DNA from: Fen-1298 sp050015675
Lineage (GTDB): Bacteria; Bacteroidota; Ignavibacteria; UBA10030
Length of the DNA stretch: 64,000 nucleotides
Direction of reading: 5' to 3'
NCBI GenBank assembly: GCA_050015675.1
Contig: JBEKAY010000001.1
Coordinates: forward strand, 62,001-126,000
The position numbers were made by a program, and so were the translations under genes. The first letter of the stretch is position 1. The number at the start of each line of letters is the position of its first letter. Positions 46,338 to 55,501 of this stretch are shown here, piece by piece. Below the pieces are notes generated by a model. It was not told the DNA's origin. It did no database searches and was given only the letters and a program-made list of their open reading frames with translations.

Positions 46338-47138
46338 CTACATCTTTTCTCCTCTTCGTATCGTCCAGAGATCATCGGCAAGATTACGGTTTGCAAGATA
46401 CTCGTATTGGATTGTGAAATATCCTCTCTGTCCCCAGTCGGTTCCCCACGAGTTCCGGACAATAAATCGTTTTTGTACATCGTCATACCCAACGGCGAGC
46501 ACGGCATGACCGCCGAGGGAGCGTTCGTTCGGCTGAGGCATTTGCACAACACCGGTGCGGGCAACTTCCTGCGACTCAAGACTCTCATATACAGTGAACC
46601 CGAACACAAACGGAAATCCTTCAGCAAGACACGTCCGCATGTCGTCAAGCGTTAGAATGCGATGGTACGATGTGATTTGGCGTTTCAGCGCTTCTTTGTA
46701 ACAATCTGCATTCGGTTTAATTGCAAATTTCGAAATGATGTACGGCCAGCGCGTTTCCGAACACACTCCTTGGTTCTTCAACGTTTTAATTCCATCGCGT
46801 ATCATTGCCCCTGCATCCGATTTGACGGTGCCTTCCATAGCCCGTTCATTATAATAGATAAACAATCTACTCGCTTCCACAAATGGAACACCGTCCTTTC
46901 GTTCGAGAAATTCGATTGCGCCGGCAAGAGCATTGCCCGTACAGCTTCCGAGATTGCTTTGGTTTTCCACCGGCGAACATGTCGGGCGCAAGTCGATATG
47001 TGGTGGAAGCGCTAAGGGAGAGGGACGCACTGCGCTGTAAAGAAGATCTCGCTGGTCGGGCACATCAGGAAGCCAGCCATAACGAAACTTCTGTACTGCC
47101 TTGGATTTTGTGCGTGCTATAGATTTGCGTGGTGTCAT
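46338..47138 (-). CDS. Papain-family (C1) cysteine protease, cytoplasmic form
   Basis: The 266-residue protein has all papain active-site elements: Q60 and C66 in ENQSNLGSCTGNA, H211 in GGHAVLAVGYD, and N229 in VRNSWG. A basic, threonine- and arginine-rich N-terminus of about 18 residues replaces the expected signal peptide and propeptide, so export is not obvious. AGGAGG precedes the ATG by 6 nt. It may cleave a cellular or cell-surface target. The gene is solitary, and GC content returns to the genome-typical level here. Confidence 0.9.
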   Translation of the reverse strand: MTPRKSIARTKSKAVQKFRYGWLPDVPDQRDLLYSAVRPSPLALPPHIDLRPTCSPVENQSNLGSCTGNALAGAIEFLERKDGVPFVEASRLFIYYNERAMEGTVKSDAGAMIRDGIKTLKNQGVCSETRWPYIISKFAIKPNADCYKEALKRQITSYHRILTLDDMRTCLAEGFPFVFGFTVYESLESQEVARTGVVQMPQPNERSLGGHAVLAVGYDDVQKRFIVRNSWGTDWGQRGYFTIQYEYLANRNLADDLWTIRRGEKM

Positions 47139-47317
47139 TGTATCCTCCTTTGATGAAAGTGTTGAAAAGTAGAAGTCATGAATTTTATCAATAACCTACA
47201 TGATGTAAAACCATCGGGGCTATGAGGTAATTTATTCTACTACGAGTTCCACGTACGGCTGTCAAGTACTGGGGGAGAATCTTTTAAACGCGAAATATAT
47301 CGAACAATCGACCTATG

Positions 47318-47602
47318 CTATGCGGCATATTTGAATTCATTCAGCACATTGCTTGTGTGACCAAACCGCATTTCTGCCGTTCTGTAAATAACCTCTTTAT
47401 AAATCTTAAGATCGCGCAATTCGGTAGAGAAGTTACTATTATTCCCAAACGAAGTATAAGTGTGCGCAGCAACGCGCGTAATGAGAACACGCATGGAATG
47501 AAACTCATCATCTGTTACTCCACGTTCTGAAAGTTCTGAGGCATGCTTACGCGCGGCTTGAAATACTGTGGATGCTTCGTGAAGAATTTTTTCAGCGGAC
47601 AT
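47318..47602 (-). CDS. Small helical hypothetical protein
   Basis: A 94-residue, entirely helical and charged protein (MSAEKILHEASTVFQAARKH...) with no family I recognise. AGAGGA lies about 10 nt before ATG 47602. The frame extends upstream to 47707, giving 129 residues, but the extra part has no ribosome binding site. The helices and the size suggest a four-helix-bundle or dimeric DNA- or protein-binding role; that is a guess. Confidence 0.45.
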   Translation of the reverse strand: MSAEKILHEASTVFQAARKHASELSERGVTDDEFHSMRVLITRVAAHTYTSFGNNSNFSTELRDLKIYKEVIYRTAEMRFGHTSNVLNEFKYAA

Positions 47603-47707
47603 TAAGTTGTTTTCCTCTTTCATTGTACTCAGCATCTTTGCCCATATCTGTGGATATGCATATTGAACGCCGCGTGCGGGTTCGGAATTTTGTATGTACA
47701 TTGACAT

Positions 47708-48543
47708 TACGATGTAATAAAACTCTTTCTAAAACTTTACAGTTCTCGTTAAGTGTGAGCAACCTTCGCAACTCAATATACAGTGAAGACGTATGGAAAA
47801 GCAAACTTGCCCATGTCGTATTATAACAAGTACGTTGTCGTAATTTCACAACGTGTTTCTGCAGCCCTGCGGCATTCTGTGAACAAGTTATCCACTCTCA
47901 CTTTATCGAGAATTGATGAAAACGGCTATTTACCGTGACAAAATAAACACGCTGTGTATAAAATGAAAAACCACGGAAAAAATAATTCGACTGAGAATAT
48001 TGATAAAAATTGCTCTTTGGTGATTATTACGTAAGTATTCCTAATCTTTTACTATACAATTTTGTTATGTTTGGATGTGTTAAAGTCGCCAAATCGTTTG
48101 CGTTTCTACGACAGTAGCTACACAAAAATCGCTACAAACAATTGGTTAAAATACGACAGACAATTAGTACGTAATGGTGTAGCTTATTGTGTAAATAACG
48201 ACAAGAATGCGTTTTAATTCACTGACATAACGCAAAGAAAAGTGCTGGATTTATTGCGTTATTTTTACTTTTGTTGAAGGAAATGACCGCTTTAGTGGAC
48301 GTCGTGGGTAATGTTGCCTTTGATCAAATATAAGGCTCAACGCAAATGTTGTAACGCACATTAAATTGACACTCGGTTTTTCTTTAGTAGCTTATCATAA
48401 GATGCATTGAAAGGACTACGATGTTTGAACTTTATAAGTCGCAATCCGACCGCTCCCCTCCTCACTATTTTCTGTTATTAACATTAAAAAAATTCTTGTC
48501 TATAGGTGGCCAATAAAAAAACTTTTTACTAAGGAGAATTAAA
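47708..48543. other. AT-rich intergenic region, nothing recognised
   Basis: About 840 bp with no frame I would defend. A TTGACA at 48366-48371 followed 17 nt later by TAGCTTATCAT is a weak promoter-like pair, about 160 bp before the gene at 48544. A strong AAGGAG ribosome binding site lies just before that gene. No terminator, tRNA or structured RNA is evident by eye. Confidence 0.4.
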
Positions 48544-48909
48544 ATGTCTACAAAGAGAATTGTTACCATTGCTTCTGTTTTAACAGTAAGCCTCATCATG
48601 CTTTTCATCTATCCTTCAACTGATAATTCCATTAATGCAGGACAAGCAAGATACACACAAAATGCAACTACTCTCACAAACGCGCACCAAATAACTATCT
48701 CATCGACCGATGTGCTCGTCCATTATTTTGGAAAGGACGTTGTAGAAAAAACCATGAAACAACCCGGCTGTGTAAGTGTTCGCATGTATTATGGCAAAAA
48801 CGCAAACGGAAAAGCTGGATTCGTAATTGTTGGAGTTGATAAAAATGGCAGGGATATGGTACCAACTGTCATAGCTGGACCAATAGATCAGTGTCCAAAA
48901 TGTTATTAA
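48544..48909 (+). CDS. Small exported hypothetical protein with cysteine pair
   Basis: The 121-residue protein has a signal-like N-terminus (RIVTIASVLTVSLIMLFIY) followed by a compact domain with aromatic strands and the ending GPIDQCPKCY. The CxxC (C117, C120) close to the C-terminus plus C76 could bind metal or form a disulfide. It has an excellent ribosome binding site (AAGGAGAATTAAA). A rho-independent terminator follows at 48962. I do not recognise the family. It is not evidently linked to the membrane proteins 160 bp downstream, because the terminator lies between. Confidence 0.65.
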   Translation: MSTKRIVTIASVLTVSLIMLFIYPSTDNSINAGQARYTQNATTLTNAHQITISSTDVLVHYFGKDVVEKTMKQPGCVSVRMYYGKNANGKAGFVIVGVDKNGRDMVPTVIAGPIDQCPKCY

Positions 48910-48961
48910 TAATTACCATTTGCACGAAGGTGATTCATTTGCTATCTTAGGCAAAGGATAC

Positions 48962-48994
48962 AAAGCGGTGGCTATTCAACACCATCGCTTTTTA
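48962..48994 (+). terminator. Rho-independent terminator after the small exported protein gene
   Basis: AAAGCGGTGG and CACCATCGCTTT form a stem (one G-T pair and a small bulge) around an AT-rich loop, followed by TTTTTATT. It isolates the 48544 gene from the membrane-protein/two-component locus. Confidence 0.75.
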
Positions 48995-49069
48995 TTAAAT
49001 ATCGCAACAAATTTATTATCGGTTCGTTGATTTATATATCTCAAAATTTGCTAAAGATATTTATTAATT

Positions 49070-49711
49070 ATGTATCATTTGCCTCCCTTAGCATATGTAG
49101 CGTTATTTAGCCAGGTAGTGCCGATCTGTGTTGGAATTTTTAAAATAAAGAGGATGCATCGTGGAATGAAAATCCTCTTTTTTTTTCTTGTAACTTCGTT
49201 TGTCGCAGATAATATTCTTATATGGTTCTTTCAAAGACATCCATATCGTTTAGGTATTATTCATGCTTATTTTCTTATGGAATATATATTTATTATATCT
49301 ATAATTTCTATTTGGCAAGAATCTCATTGGATGAGGAGAATTTTTCAAGCGCTGATATTGCTTTACATTCTTTTTTGGATCGTGGCAAAACTCACCTTCG
49401 AACCTCTGAGCGGTTCATTTTCTCTGACTGCAAGTATTTCACAAGTCATTCTTTCGCTTGGCGCTGGATATACGTTATTTGTTGTTATCGGAAATCGAAT
49501 ACAAACCTTAATTCACTATGACCGTTTTTGGGTACTGCTTTCTTTCGTAATATATTATGCAGGCACACTCCTTTTTATTGCGTTGCGTGAAATTCTTATT
49601 CATTATTCTATTGAAACATTTTTTTTCGTCAATTCTATAGATTGGAGCCTTAAAATTCTTTTCAATGTACTTTTCGTAAAAGGATTTCTGTGCCCTCAGA
49701 CTCAAACATAG
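49070..49711 (+). CDS. Seven-helix membrane protein, first of a tandem pair
   Basis: The 213-residue protein has about seven predicted membrane helices and no domain I can name. It is clearly paralogous to the next gene: both are exactly 213 residues and share SIISIWQESH, ILFWI.AK.TFEPL and an identical tail GFLCPQT.T. Conserved acidic and aromatic residues lie at helix ends (DRFWVLLSFVIYY). It is the first gene of a set with a NarL-type kinase and regulator. I infer a membrane sensor, not a transporter, because of the location and the small size. Confidence 0.7.
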   Translation: MYHLPPLAYVALFSQVVPICVGIFKIKRMHRGMKILFFFLVTSFVADNILIWFFQRHPYRLGIIHAYFLMEYIFIISIISIWQESHWMRRIFQALILLYILFWIVAKLTFEPLSGSFSLTASISQVILSLGAGYTLFVVIGNRIQTLIHYDRFWVLLSFVIYYAGTLLFIALREILIHYSIETFFFVNSIDWSLKILFNVLFVKGFLCPQTQT

Positions 49712-49775
49712 TACTTAGACAATATGGTCATTTATATTTAGGATTTTTTAGAAACAACTTCTATCCATATAGCAA

Positions 49776-50417
49776 ATGTTTCAATATCCATTATTAACAT
49801 ATATATCGCTCTTTAGTGTAGTTTTACCGATTGGTGTAGGAATTACAAGAATAAGAACCTTGCAGCAGGGGATGAAAATCCTTTTCTATTATCTGATATT
49901 TGCATTTACAGCGGACATTTATCTTCTGTGGTTCGCAAGGGGATATCAATTTACTCTTGGGCTTTACCATGTTTATTATCTCGTAGAATTTGTATTTATC
50001 ATGTCTATTATTTCAATCTGGCAAGAATCGCATCGGATGAAGAGAATATTCCAAATTGTAATGTTACTTTATATTCTGTTTTGGATTATTGCAAAGTGTA
50101 CTTTTGAACCTCTGACCGGATTATATTCAGTTATAGCAAGTGCTTCTCAGGTTCTTCTTGCCTTCGGTGCCGGATATACGTTATATTTTGTTATAGAGCA
50201 TCGGGTGCAGCCCTTGATAAATGACTATCGTTTCTGGGTGCTTTTTTCCTTTGTGATCTATTACACAGGCACGCTTTGGATCGTTGCATCTCGAGGAAAT
50301 TTCATTCATTATTCTAGAGAAACAATATTCATAATTGCTTCTTTAGATTGGGCTCTTAAAATTTTTTTCAATATACTTTTTGCAATAGGCTTCCTGTGTC
50401 CGCAGACTCGAACATAA
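49776..50417 (+). CDS. Seven-helix membrane protein, second of the tandem pair
   Basis: The 213-residue paralog of the preceding gene lies 64 bp downstream. Shared segments include MKILF, SIISIWQESH and RFWVL.SFVIYY. Its last 22 bp overlap the start of the histidine kinase gene, giving translational coupling. The kinase has only one membrane helix and no sensor domain, so this membrane protein could supply the signal input. Unlike the first copy, this one has FARGYQFTLG in the second loop. Function remains inferred. Confidence 0.7.
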   Translation: MFQYPLLTYISLFSVVLPIGVGITRIRTLQQGMKILFYYLIFAFTADIYLLWFARGYQFTLGLYHVYYLVEFVFIMSIISIWQESHRMKRIFQIVMLLYILFWIIAKCTFEPLTGLYSVIASASQVLLAFGAGYTLYFVIEHRVQPLINDYRFWVLFSFVIYYTGTLWIVASRGNFIHYSRETIFIIASLDWALKIFFNILFAIGFLCPQTRT

Positions 50418-51211
50418 TACTTACAGCCGTCTTCAGTATCACTGCTGTAGTGCTTGGGCTGTTTTTATTTTTTGTGGTGATGATGTTGCGAAGCCATCGC
50501 AAAATCGAAGCCGCTCAACGCGAGCGGCTCCGCCAAATGCAACTATTTTCAGAAAAGCTGCAATCGGCGCGAGAGGAAGAACAAAAACAGATTGCCCGTG
50601 AACTACACGATGAACTCGGTGGCGCTCTCACGGGCATCAAATATGATCTGCTCTGGCTTGGTAAACATACGGCAATGAAAAGTGTTGTGAAAAAACGCTA
50701 CCAAGCTATCCGGGCAATGGTCGATTCAACAACGAAAACTGTACAGAGAATCTCTTCCGGATTGCGGCCCAAAATATTAGACACCGTCGGATTGGCGGCG
50801 GCGGTGGAATGGCATACGCGTGAATTCACAAAGCGAACTTCAATCGAAGTAAAACTTCAACAACCCGCCACGATTCCATCCATGGGTGACGCGATGACAA
50901 CGGGTGTTTATAGAATTATTCAAGAAGCATTGACCAATGTTGCCCGTCATTCAGAAGCGACCCGCGCTGAAGTGACAATGCGATTGAACGATGGCGAACT
51001 CCATGTGGAAATTGCAGACAACGGCAAAGGTATTGACCAGGCAATGATTGTTCATCCTGAGTCATTAGGAATTTTGAGCATGCAGGAACGCGCCCGGATG
51101 TTAGGAGGCAAAATTGCGATCACAAGCAATCCCGGGAAAGGCACATGCATCGTTTTGAGCGCTCCGATCCACAATGGAAATCAATCGACGACGGAAAGCA
51201 ATTCACTATGA
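50396..51211 (+). CDS. NarL-type sensor histidine kinase without sensor domain
   Basis: The 271-residue kinase has one membrane helix (8-30), a HisKA_3 dimerisation domain with phospho-acceptor H71 in ARELHDELGGALTGI, and a HATPase_c domain (about 160-265) with N box VYRIIQEALTNVARHS, DNGKG and the G2-like GKGTCI. The start is GTG at 50396, within the preceding gene; no better codon is present before the helix. The absence of any periplasmic or PAS domain is notable. It overlaps the regulator by 4 bp (ATGA). Confidence 0.93.
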   Translation: MSADSNIILTAVFSITAVVLGLFLFFVVMMLRSHRKIEAAQRERLRQMQLFSEKLQSAREEEQKQIARELHDELGGALTGIKYDLLWLGKHTAMKSVVKKRYQAIRAMVDSTTKTVQRISSGLRPKILDTVGLAAAVEWHTREFTKRTSIEVKLQQPATIPSMGDAMTTGVYRIIQEALTNVARHSEATRAEVTMRLNDGELHVEIADNGKGIDQAMIVHPESLGILSMQERARMLGGKIAITSNPGKGTCIVLSAPIHNGNQSTTESNSL

Positions 51212-51837
51212 GAGTCCTTATTGTCGATGATCATGAATTTACGCGTGAAGGGGTTGTTCACATTTTGACCGACAATTTCAATATTGTAAAAATGGCGCGT
51301 GCAGGAAACTACGAAGACGCGATGGTACAAATACAAAATGACAAATGGGATATTATTATTCTCGATATCAATCTTCCGGGAAAAGGGGGACTTGAAATTC
51401 TTAGCTATATTAGAGCCATTGAATCGAAAGTGCCGGTACTGGTCTTAAGCATGGTTCCCGTGTCGCAGTATGCGCGCAGGATATTACAAGCAGGAGCATC
51501 CGGATACTTGACGAAATCCGAGCCGGGAGAAGAATTAATCAAAGCAGTGCGGACACTTACTCGAGGCTTGAAATATTTCAGCCCTGAGGTTCAGCAGGAA
51601 CTTCCCGATATTATAGATGAAACTATAGACAAGCCAAAGTACCTTAATTTGACCGATCGCGAATTTGAAGTGCTGCGAAGACTGGCGGAGGGAAAAAGTT
51701 CCAAAGAAATTGCCGGAGAGTATAAGATTTCGATAAATACAATCAACTCCTACCGTAAGCGTGTAATGACTAAACTTCATGCAAAATCAAATATCGATCT
51801 GGTTAAATATGCTTATAAATATAAAATTATTGAATAG
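51208..51837 (+). CDS. NarL/LuxR-family response regulator
   Basis: The 209-residue regulator has a receiver domain with phospho-acceptor D53 (ILDINLPGKGG), the acidic pair DDH near residue 8, and conserved serine and lysine (VLSMVP, TKSEPGEE), followed by a LuxR HTH domain (about 145-205: LTDREFEVLRRLAEGKSSKEIAGEYKISINTI). I start at ATG 51208, which overlaps the kinase stop and has GGAAAG upstream. The pair should control genes not identifiable here. The end of the gene is convergent with the SDR gene. Confidence 0.94.
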   Translation: MRVLIVDDHEFTREGVVHILTDNFNIVKMARAGNYEDAMVQIQNDKWDIIILDINLPGKGGLEILSYIRAIESKVPVLVLSMVPVSQYARRILQAGASGYLTKSEPGEELIKAVRTLTRGLKYFSPEVQQELPDIIDETIDKPKYLNLTDREFEVLRRLAEGKSSKEIAGEYKISINTINSYRKRVMTKLHAKSNIDLVKYAYKYKIIE

Positions 51838-51978
51838 ACATCTCGAAAAACTTAGAAGCCTTCTCTTCATTTTTTATCAATCTATACAATCCAAGCACAT
51901 TGTAAAATACGATCACTGATCGGATTCTACAGCGATGCGAACTAAGCGGTTAAGCTATGTATCTAGATTCCAAGCATG

Positions 51979-52752
51979 TTATTGTGCACGATGCACAAGC
52001 GTTGTCGAAGCCTGCGCGGTCGGCATAATAATTACTTCGGCAATTTGTACATGCGGTGGACGTGTAGCTGCAAACAAAACGGCGTCTGCAATATCATCGG
52101 GCGTCAGCGGCGTCATGTTCTGATATATTTTTTTTGCACGCTCCGTGTCGCCGTGGAAGCGCACTTCGCTGAATTCTGTTTCCACTAATCCCGGATCAAC
52201 TGTGCAAACGCGAATTGGTGTATCAACTAAATCCATCCGCATTCCTTTCGTAAGCGCATCGACTGCGTGCTTGGTAGCGCAGTACACATTTCCGCTGGGG
52301 TACACATCGTGCCCTGCAATGGAACCGATGTTGATGACTGTACCCTTTTTGCGTTCAACCATTCCGGGGAGCACTGCACGGCTGACATAGAGCAGCCCCT
52401 TCACGTTTGTGTCGATCATTTCTTCCCAGTCTTCTAACTTTCCTTCATATAATTTATTCAGCCCACGGCTTAGTCCGGCGTTGTTGACGAGAATGTCTAT
52501 ATGCCGCCATTCGTCCGGAAGTTTTTTATAAAACTTTGCTACAGCCCGGTTGTCACGCACATCTAATTCGCCAATAAATATTTCGGTGTTAAATTGTTTT
52601 TTTAACTCTGCGGCAAGTTTTTCCAACCGCTTTTTGCGGCGGGCGACGAGAATAAGTTTCGCGCCGGCTTCAGCAAACGAGCGCGCACACGAACGACCGA
52701 TGCCGCTGCTGGCGCCTGTGATGAAGACGATAGAATCTGTAAGGTTTGTCAT
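51979..52752 (-). CDS. Short-chain dehydrogenase/reductase (YdfG-like)
   Basis: The 257-residue SDR has TGASSGIGRS near residue 11, the NNAG motif (ILVNNAGLSRGLN), the active-site serine in INIGSIAGHD and YCATK. It resembles YdfG-type 3-hydroxyacid/serine dehydrogenases, which fits its neighbour: the D-threonine-aldolase-like gene on the same strand 43 bp upstream. I start at ATG 52752; the open frame beyond it has no family-like sequence. Substrate not provable from sequence. Confidence 0.88.
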   Translation of the reverse strand: MTNLTDSIVFITGASSGIGRSCARSFAEAGAKLILVARRKKRLEKLAAELKKQFNTEIFIGELDVRDNRAVAKFYKKLPDEWRHIDILVNNAGLSRGLNKLYEGKLEDWEEMIDTNVKGLLYVSRAVLPGMVERKKGTVINIGSIAGHDVYPSGNVYCATKHAVDALTKGMRMDLVDTPIRVCTVDPGLVETEFSEVRFHGDTERAKKIYQNMTPLTPDDIADAVLFAATRPPHVQIAEVIIMPTAQASTTLVHRAQ

Positions 52753-52795
52753 ACTGTTAGATCTTAAATGATGGATGTTAGACGATTTGATGCAA

Positions 52796-53935
52796 TTAGG
52801 TTCTTCCACGCAAGATTTTCCACTGGTCAACGACTCTGTTTCCCCTGGTGACATAGTATTGGTCAAAGTTTGCTGCGGTGAAACACGCGTGGTGTTCCAG
52901 GATTCTGATTTTATCGCCGACTTTAAATCGCCCTTTGATGTGTGCTACTTGTTCGGCAACCACTATTCCGTGTTCTTGAGAGAGGTTCTGTATCTGTAAA
53001 TCGATATGAGTAAATAATCGTTTTCGTTCATAATCTTCGTAAATTGCGCCCATACCCATGTCGTTTCGAAGATGGGTCGCACCAAGATCTTTCGACAGCG
53101 CAAGCGCACCCGCATCGGTAAAAAAGAATTGCGCAGATGGTTGATGCGATATAACACTCGCCAGCACCGTTAGTGCACAATCGCCGACATTACAAACCCC
53201 GAGTTGCGCTTGAGTATAATCATGGAAGGCATAGTTGCCGGGCCTCATTTCGTTTACACCGTCCAGCGATTTCGCGAGAGTCATCGTCGGCGTTGATCCA
53301 ATGCTGATTAATGGAACATTAATGCTCCTCTTGCGCAGACGTTCGGCAAAATGCACCATCACCGATCGCTCTTCTTCGGCGATCTTCATGATTTCATCTT
53401 TCGACTTTGCATTATACGAATGCCCTGCGTGCGCAAGTATGCCGTCGAAGATCATTGTTTGGGAATTCGCGAGTGACTGAGCAAGCTGTTCGGCTGTTTG
53501 CGAGTACGGATTGACTCCTGCCCGATGGCCGCCGCAATCGACTTTCAGCCAGACATGCAGTCTGCCACTGTGCATGGCAAAGGCATGCTCCAGTTGTGTG
53601 ATCGCTTCCTGACTGTCGACAAGTACGCGTAGTGTAATTTTGGATGAAAGTGCAACGGCTTTCTCAGCATACGAAAAAGGAAACGGAAGAGCCCACGTGA
53701 TATCGGTGAATCCGTTTTCAGCAAATTGTTCTGCTTCGTATAAGGTTGAAACAGTGATTCCACTGGCACCGAGGGACAATTGCTGTTTGGCAATTTTGAT
53801 GCATTTGTGTGTTTTAATGTTGGGGCGCAGTGCAACATTCATTTCGCGTGCACGATTTTGCATGCGCTTTAGATTTTGCTCGAGGATATCATAATCGAGC
53901 AGCAAGGCAGGCGTTGGCAATTGGTCGATGTTCAT
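52796..53935 (-). CDS. D-threonine-aldolase/D-serine-dehydratase-like PLP enzyme
   Basis: The 379-residue protein has an alanine-racemase-like PLP barrel (about 8-250) with the predicted Schiff-base lysine K41 in RPNIKTHK and phosphate-binding ISIGSTPT, and a C-terminal beta domain with metal ligands in EHHACFTAANFD. This is the DSD1-like fold, which acts on D-threonine or D-serine with zinc or manganese. Together with the downstream SDR it might form a short 3-hydroxy-amino-acid pathway. Exact substrate is unknown. Confidence 0.85.
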   Translation of the reverse strand: MNIDQLPTPALLLDYDILEQNLKRMQNRAREMNVALRPNIKTHKCIKIAKQQLSLGASGITVSTLYEAEQFAENGFTDITWALPFPFSYAEKAVALSSKITLRVLVDSQEAITQLEHAFAMHSGRLHVWLKVDCGGHRAGVNPYSQTAEQLAQSLANSQTMIFDGILAHAGHSYNAKSKDEIMKIAEEERSVMVHFAERLRKRSINVPLISIGSTPTMTLAKSLDGVNEMRPGNYAFHDYTQAQLGVCNVGDCALTVLASVISHQPSAQFFFTDAGALALSKDLGATHLRNDMGMGAIYEDYERKRLFTHIDLQIQNLSQEHGIVVAEQVAHIKGRFKVGDKIRILEHHACFTAANFDQYYVTRGNRVVDQWKILRGRT

Positions 53936-54286
53936 TTATTTATGCAGAAGGAAGTGAATCTCAAGTTCGTTTCTGTCATCTCCATTGTGATGGCTTAAGT
54001 TAGCATTTTTTTCAGATATCTCAATTCATAGAAACGCTCCTGTTTACTTTTTGTATCTTTCATCAATGGAAATACCATATAATAATCCAACACTCTCCGA
54101 AACCAGATTGAGGTATTACAGAAAAAGGTAATGTTCTTTTTCCATGAACTCAATGAGTGAAACAATCGTTCCTGGTATATTCATTTCCATAATTACGCCT
54201 GTATATAGAATAGTTCATTTATGGAACTAACGCATTCTTCGTTCGTCAAATTTATGCAATGTATCGATGAATAAAGAAACTGTCAC
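53936..54286. other. Intergenic gap between divergent genes
   Basis: About 350 bp of moderately AT-rich DNA between the minus-strand PLP enzyme gene and the plus-strand lipoprotein gene. Promoters in both directions should be here, but I see no clear boxes, hairpins or repeats. Confidence 0.5.
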
Positions 54287-54304
54287 ATGGCAAAGGGAAG
54301 AATG

Positions 54305-55159
54305 ATGGGCGCAACAATATCGAAACGACGGCTGAGCTTATCCATGTCACCTCATGTATTATTGGTAATGCCGCTACTATTAATCCTGCTAAACGGTTGC
54401 AGCAGCGGTCTTAAACTTACCAGCGATTGGCAGCAGGGTGAGATAAATATTGATGGCAGCGATTCTGAATGGCAGCGCGGATTGTATTACGACAAGGAAT
54501 CCGATTTTGTTTATGGCGTGCGAAATGATGATAAGTATGTCTACATTTTTTTGAAAACGCAAAATCGTTTTACGCAAATGCAAATTATGGGACAGGGGTT
54601 GACAGTGTGGTTTGATAGAGAAGGTGGAAAAAATCAGGCATTGGGCGTCCACTATCCGATAAGCCGGCAAGAAACACATGCCGGATTTTCTCCTGATAGC
54701 AACGAAGAAAAACTTCACACATTTCTTGATCAAGCGTTTCCTGAATTGGAAATTATTGGTCCAAGGAAAGAAGATATTCAACGGTTCTCAGCGTTGGAAG
54801 CGCCAGGTATTCGTGTAAAACTCAGCCGTACACGCGAGACATTAGTGTATGAATTGCGCGTGCCATTAAAGAAAACATCAGAGCATCCATTTGCAATCGA
54901 ACCAATTTCAGGGAGCCGCATTGGAATTGAATTCGAAACAGGAGAATTCAAACCGGAACAAAGTAAAGGCGGCATGCGCTTAGGAAGCGGACATGACCGT
55001 GGCGAAAAAATAGGTGAAGATAATGCTACAGAAGGAGGCGGTGTCGGTGGTAAAAGATTTCGCGGTGGTGGAGATCAAGGCGGCCGTTTCGGTAAAATAG
55101 AAAAGACAAAACAAATGGAATTATGGCTATCTGTTCAATTAGCTCAATCTACGTCGTAA
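54305..55159 (+). CDS. Predicted lipoprotein with CBM9/DOMON-like beta domain
   Basis: The 284-residue protein has a signal sequence with lipobox LLNGC (LLLILLNGCSSG), then a beta-sandwich with strands such as IDGSDSEWQRGLYYD, YVYIFLKTQNR and GLTVWFDREGG that resemble the carbohydrate-binding family 9/DOMON fold used for sugars or haem. The C-terminal 60 residues are glycine-rich and low in complexity (GGGVGGKRFRGGGDQGGRFG). I start at ATG 54305, which has AAGGGAAG upstream; ATG at 54287 or 54302 is possible. Function unknown. Confidence 0.7.
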   Translation: MGATISKRRLSLSMSPHVLLVMPLLLILLNGCSSGLKLTSDWQQGEINIDGSDSEWQRGLYYDKESDFVYGVRNDDKYVYIFLKTQNRFTQMQIMGQGLTVWFDREGGKNQALGVHYPISRQETHAGFSPDSNEEKLHTFLDQAFPELEIIGPRKEDIQRFSALEAPGIRVKLSRTRETLVYELRVPLKKTSEHPFAIEPISGSRIGIEFETGEFKPEQSKGGMRLGSGHDRGEKIGEDNATEGGGVGGKRFRGGGDQGGRFGKIEKTKQMELWLSVQLAQSTS

Positions 55160-55501
55160 CTGATGTTACGCAAAACCATCTTTTATGCTGATAAACATGG
55201 AATGTAATGGAACAAAGTACACCACCCCCGCCTGCCGGCGGGCAGGCATTTCTCCCCTCCTCGTTTGAGGAGGGAAAACCCCGACACGATATAATATCGT
55301 GGCGGGATAGGGAGGTGGACAACCATATAAAAACTATAAATCCTTTAATAAAAATTATTCTGTGTGTAACATCAGATCGTAATAAGAGAGGGGCAGAAAT
55401 AGATCACAGCATCATTGCTTGTGTGCGGGGCAACTTTTATCGATCAACAGACTCAACTTGCAACTTGTCCTTCTTCTCGCTAAGTTTCTATCGGACAATG
55501 T
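55160..55501. other. Intergenic stretch with multi-hairpin element
   Basis: About 340 bp that contains the repeat described at 55221-55319 and then a spacer up to the AmrBA gene. No gene is supportable. The repeat stands directly before the AmmeMemoRadiSam locus; a related repeat occurs after the restriction-modification gene at 61258. Confidence 0.7.
55221..55319. repeat. Multi-hairpin repeat element, copy 1
   Basis: Nested hairpins within outer arms CCACC...GGTGG: GCCTGCC/GGCAGGC (55230-55247), CCCTCCTC/GAGGAGGG with GTTT loop (55255-55274) and CACGATAT/ATATCGTG (55285-55301, extended by CCCG and CGGG). The order of an outer CACCCC arm, an inner CCCCTCCTC-N4-GAGGAGGGG hairpin and a closing GGTGG arm is shared with the element at 61258-61323. 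This is a REP- or MITE-like intergenic element. Confidence 0.85.

Noticed and set aside
46205..46648. A 147-codon minus-strand frame overlapping the papain-like gene
   Set aside because: It lies in another frame of the protease gene and runs into the hairpin region; no family or start signal.
48463..48480. CTCCCCTCCTC at about 48463 as a third copy of the multi-hairpin element
   Set aside because: The complementary arm is missing and no outer CCACC/GGTGG arms are present.
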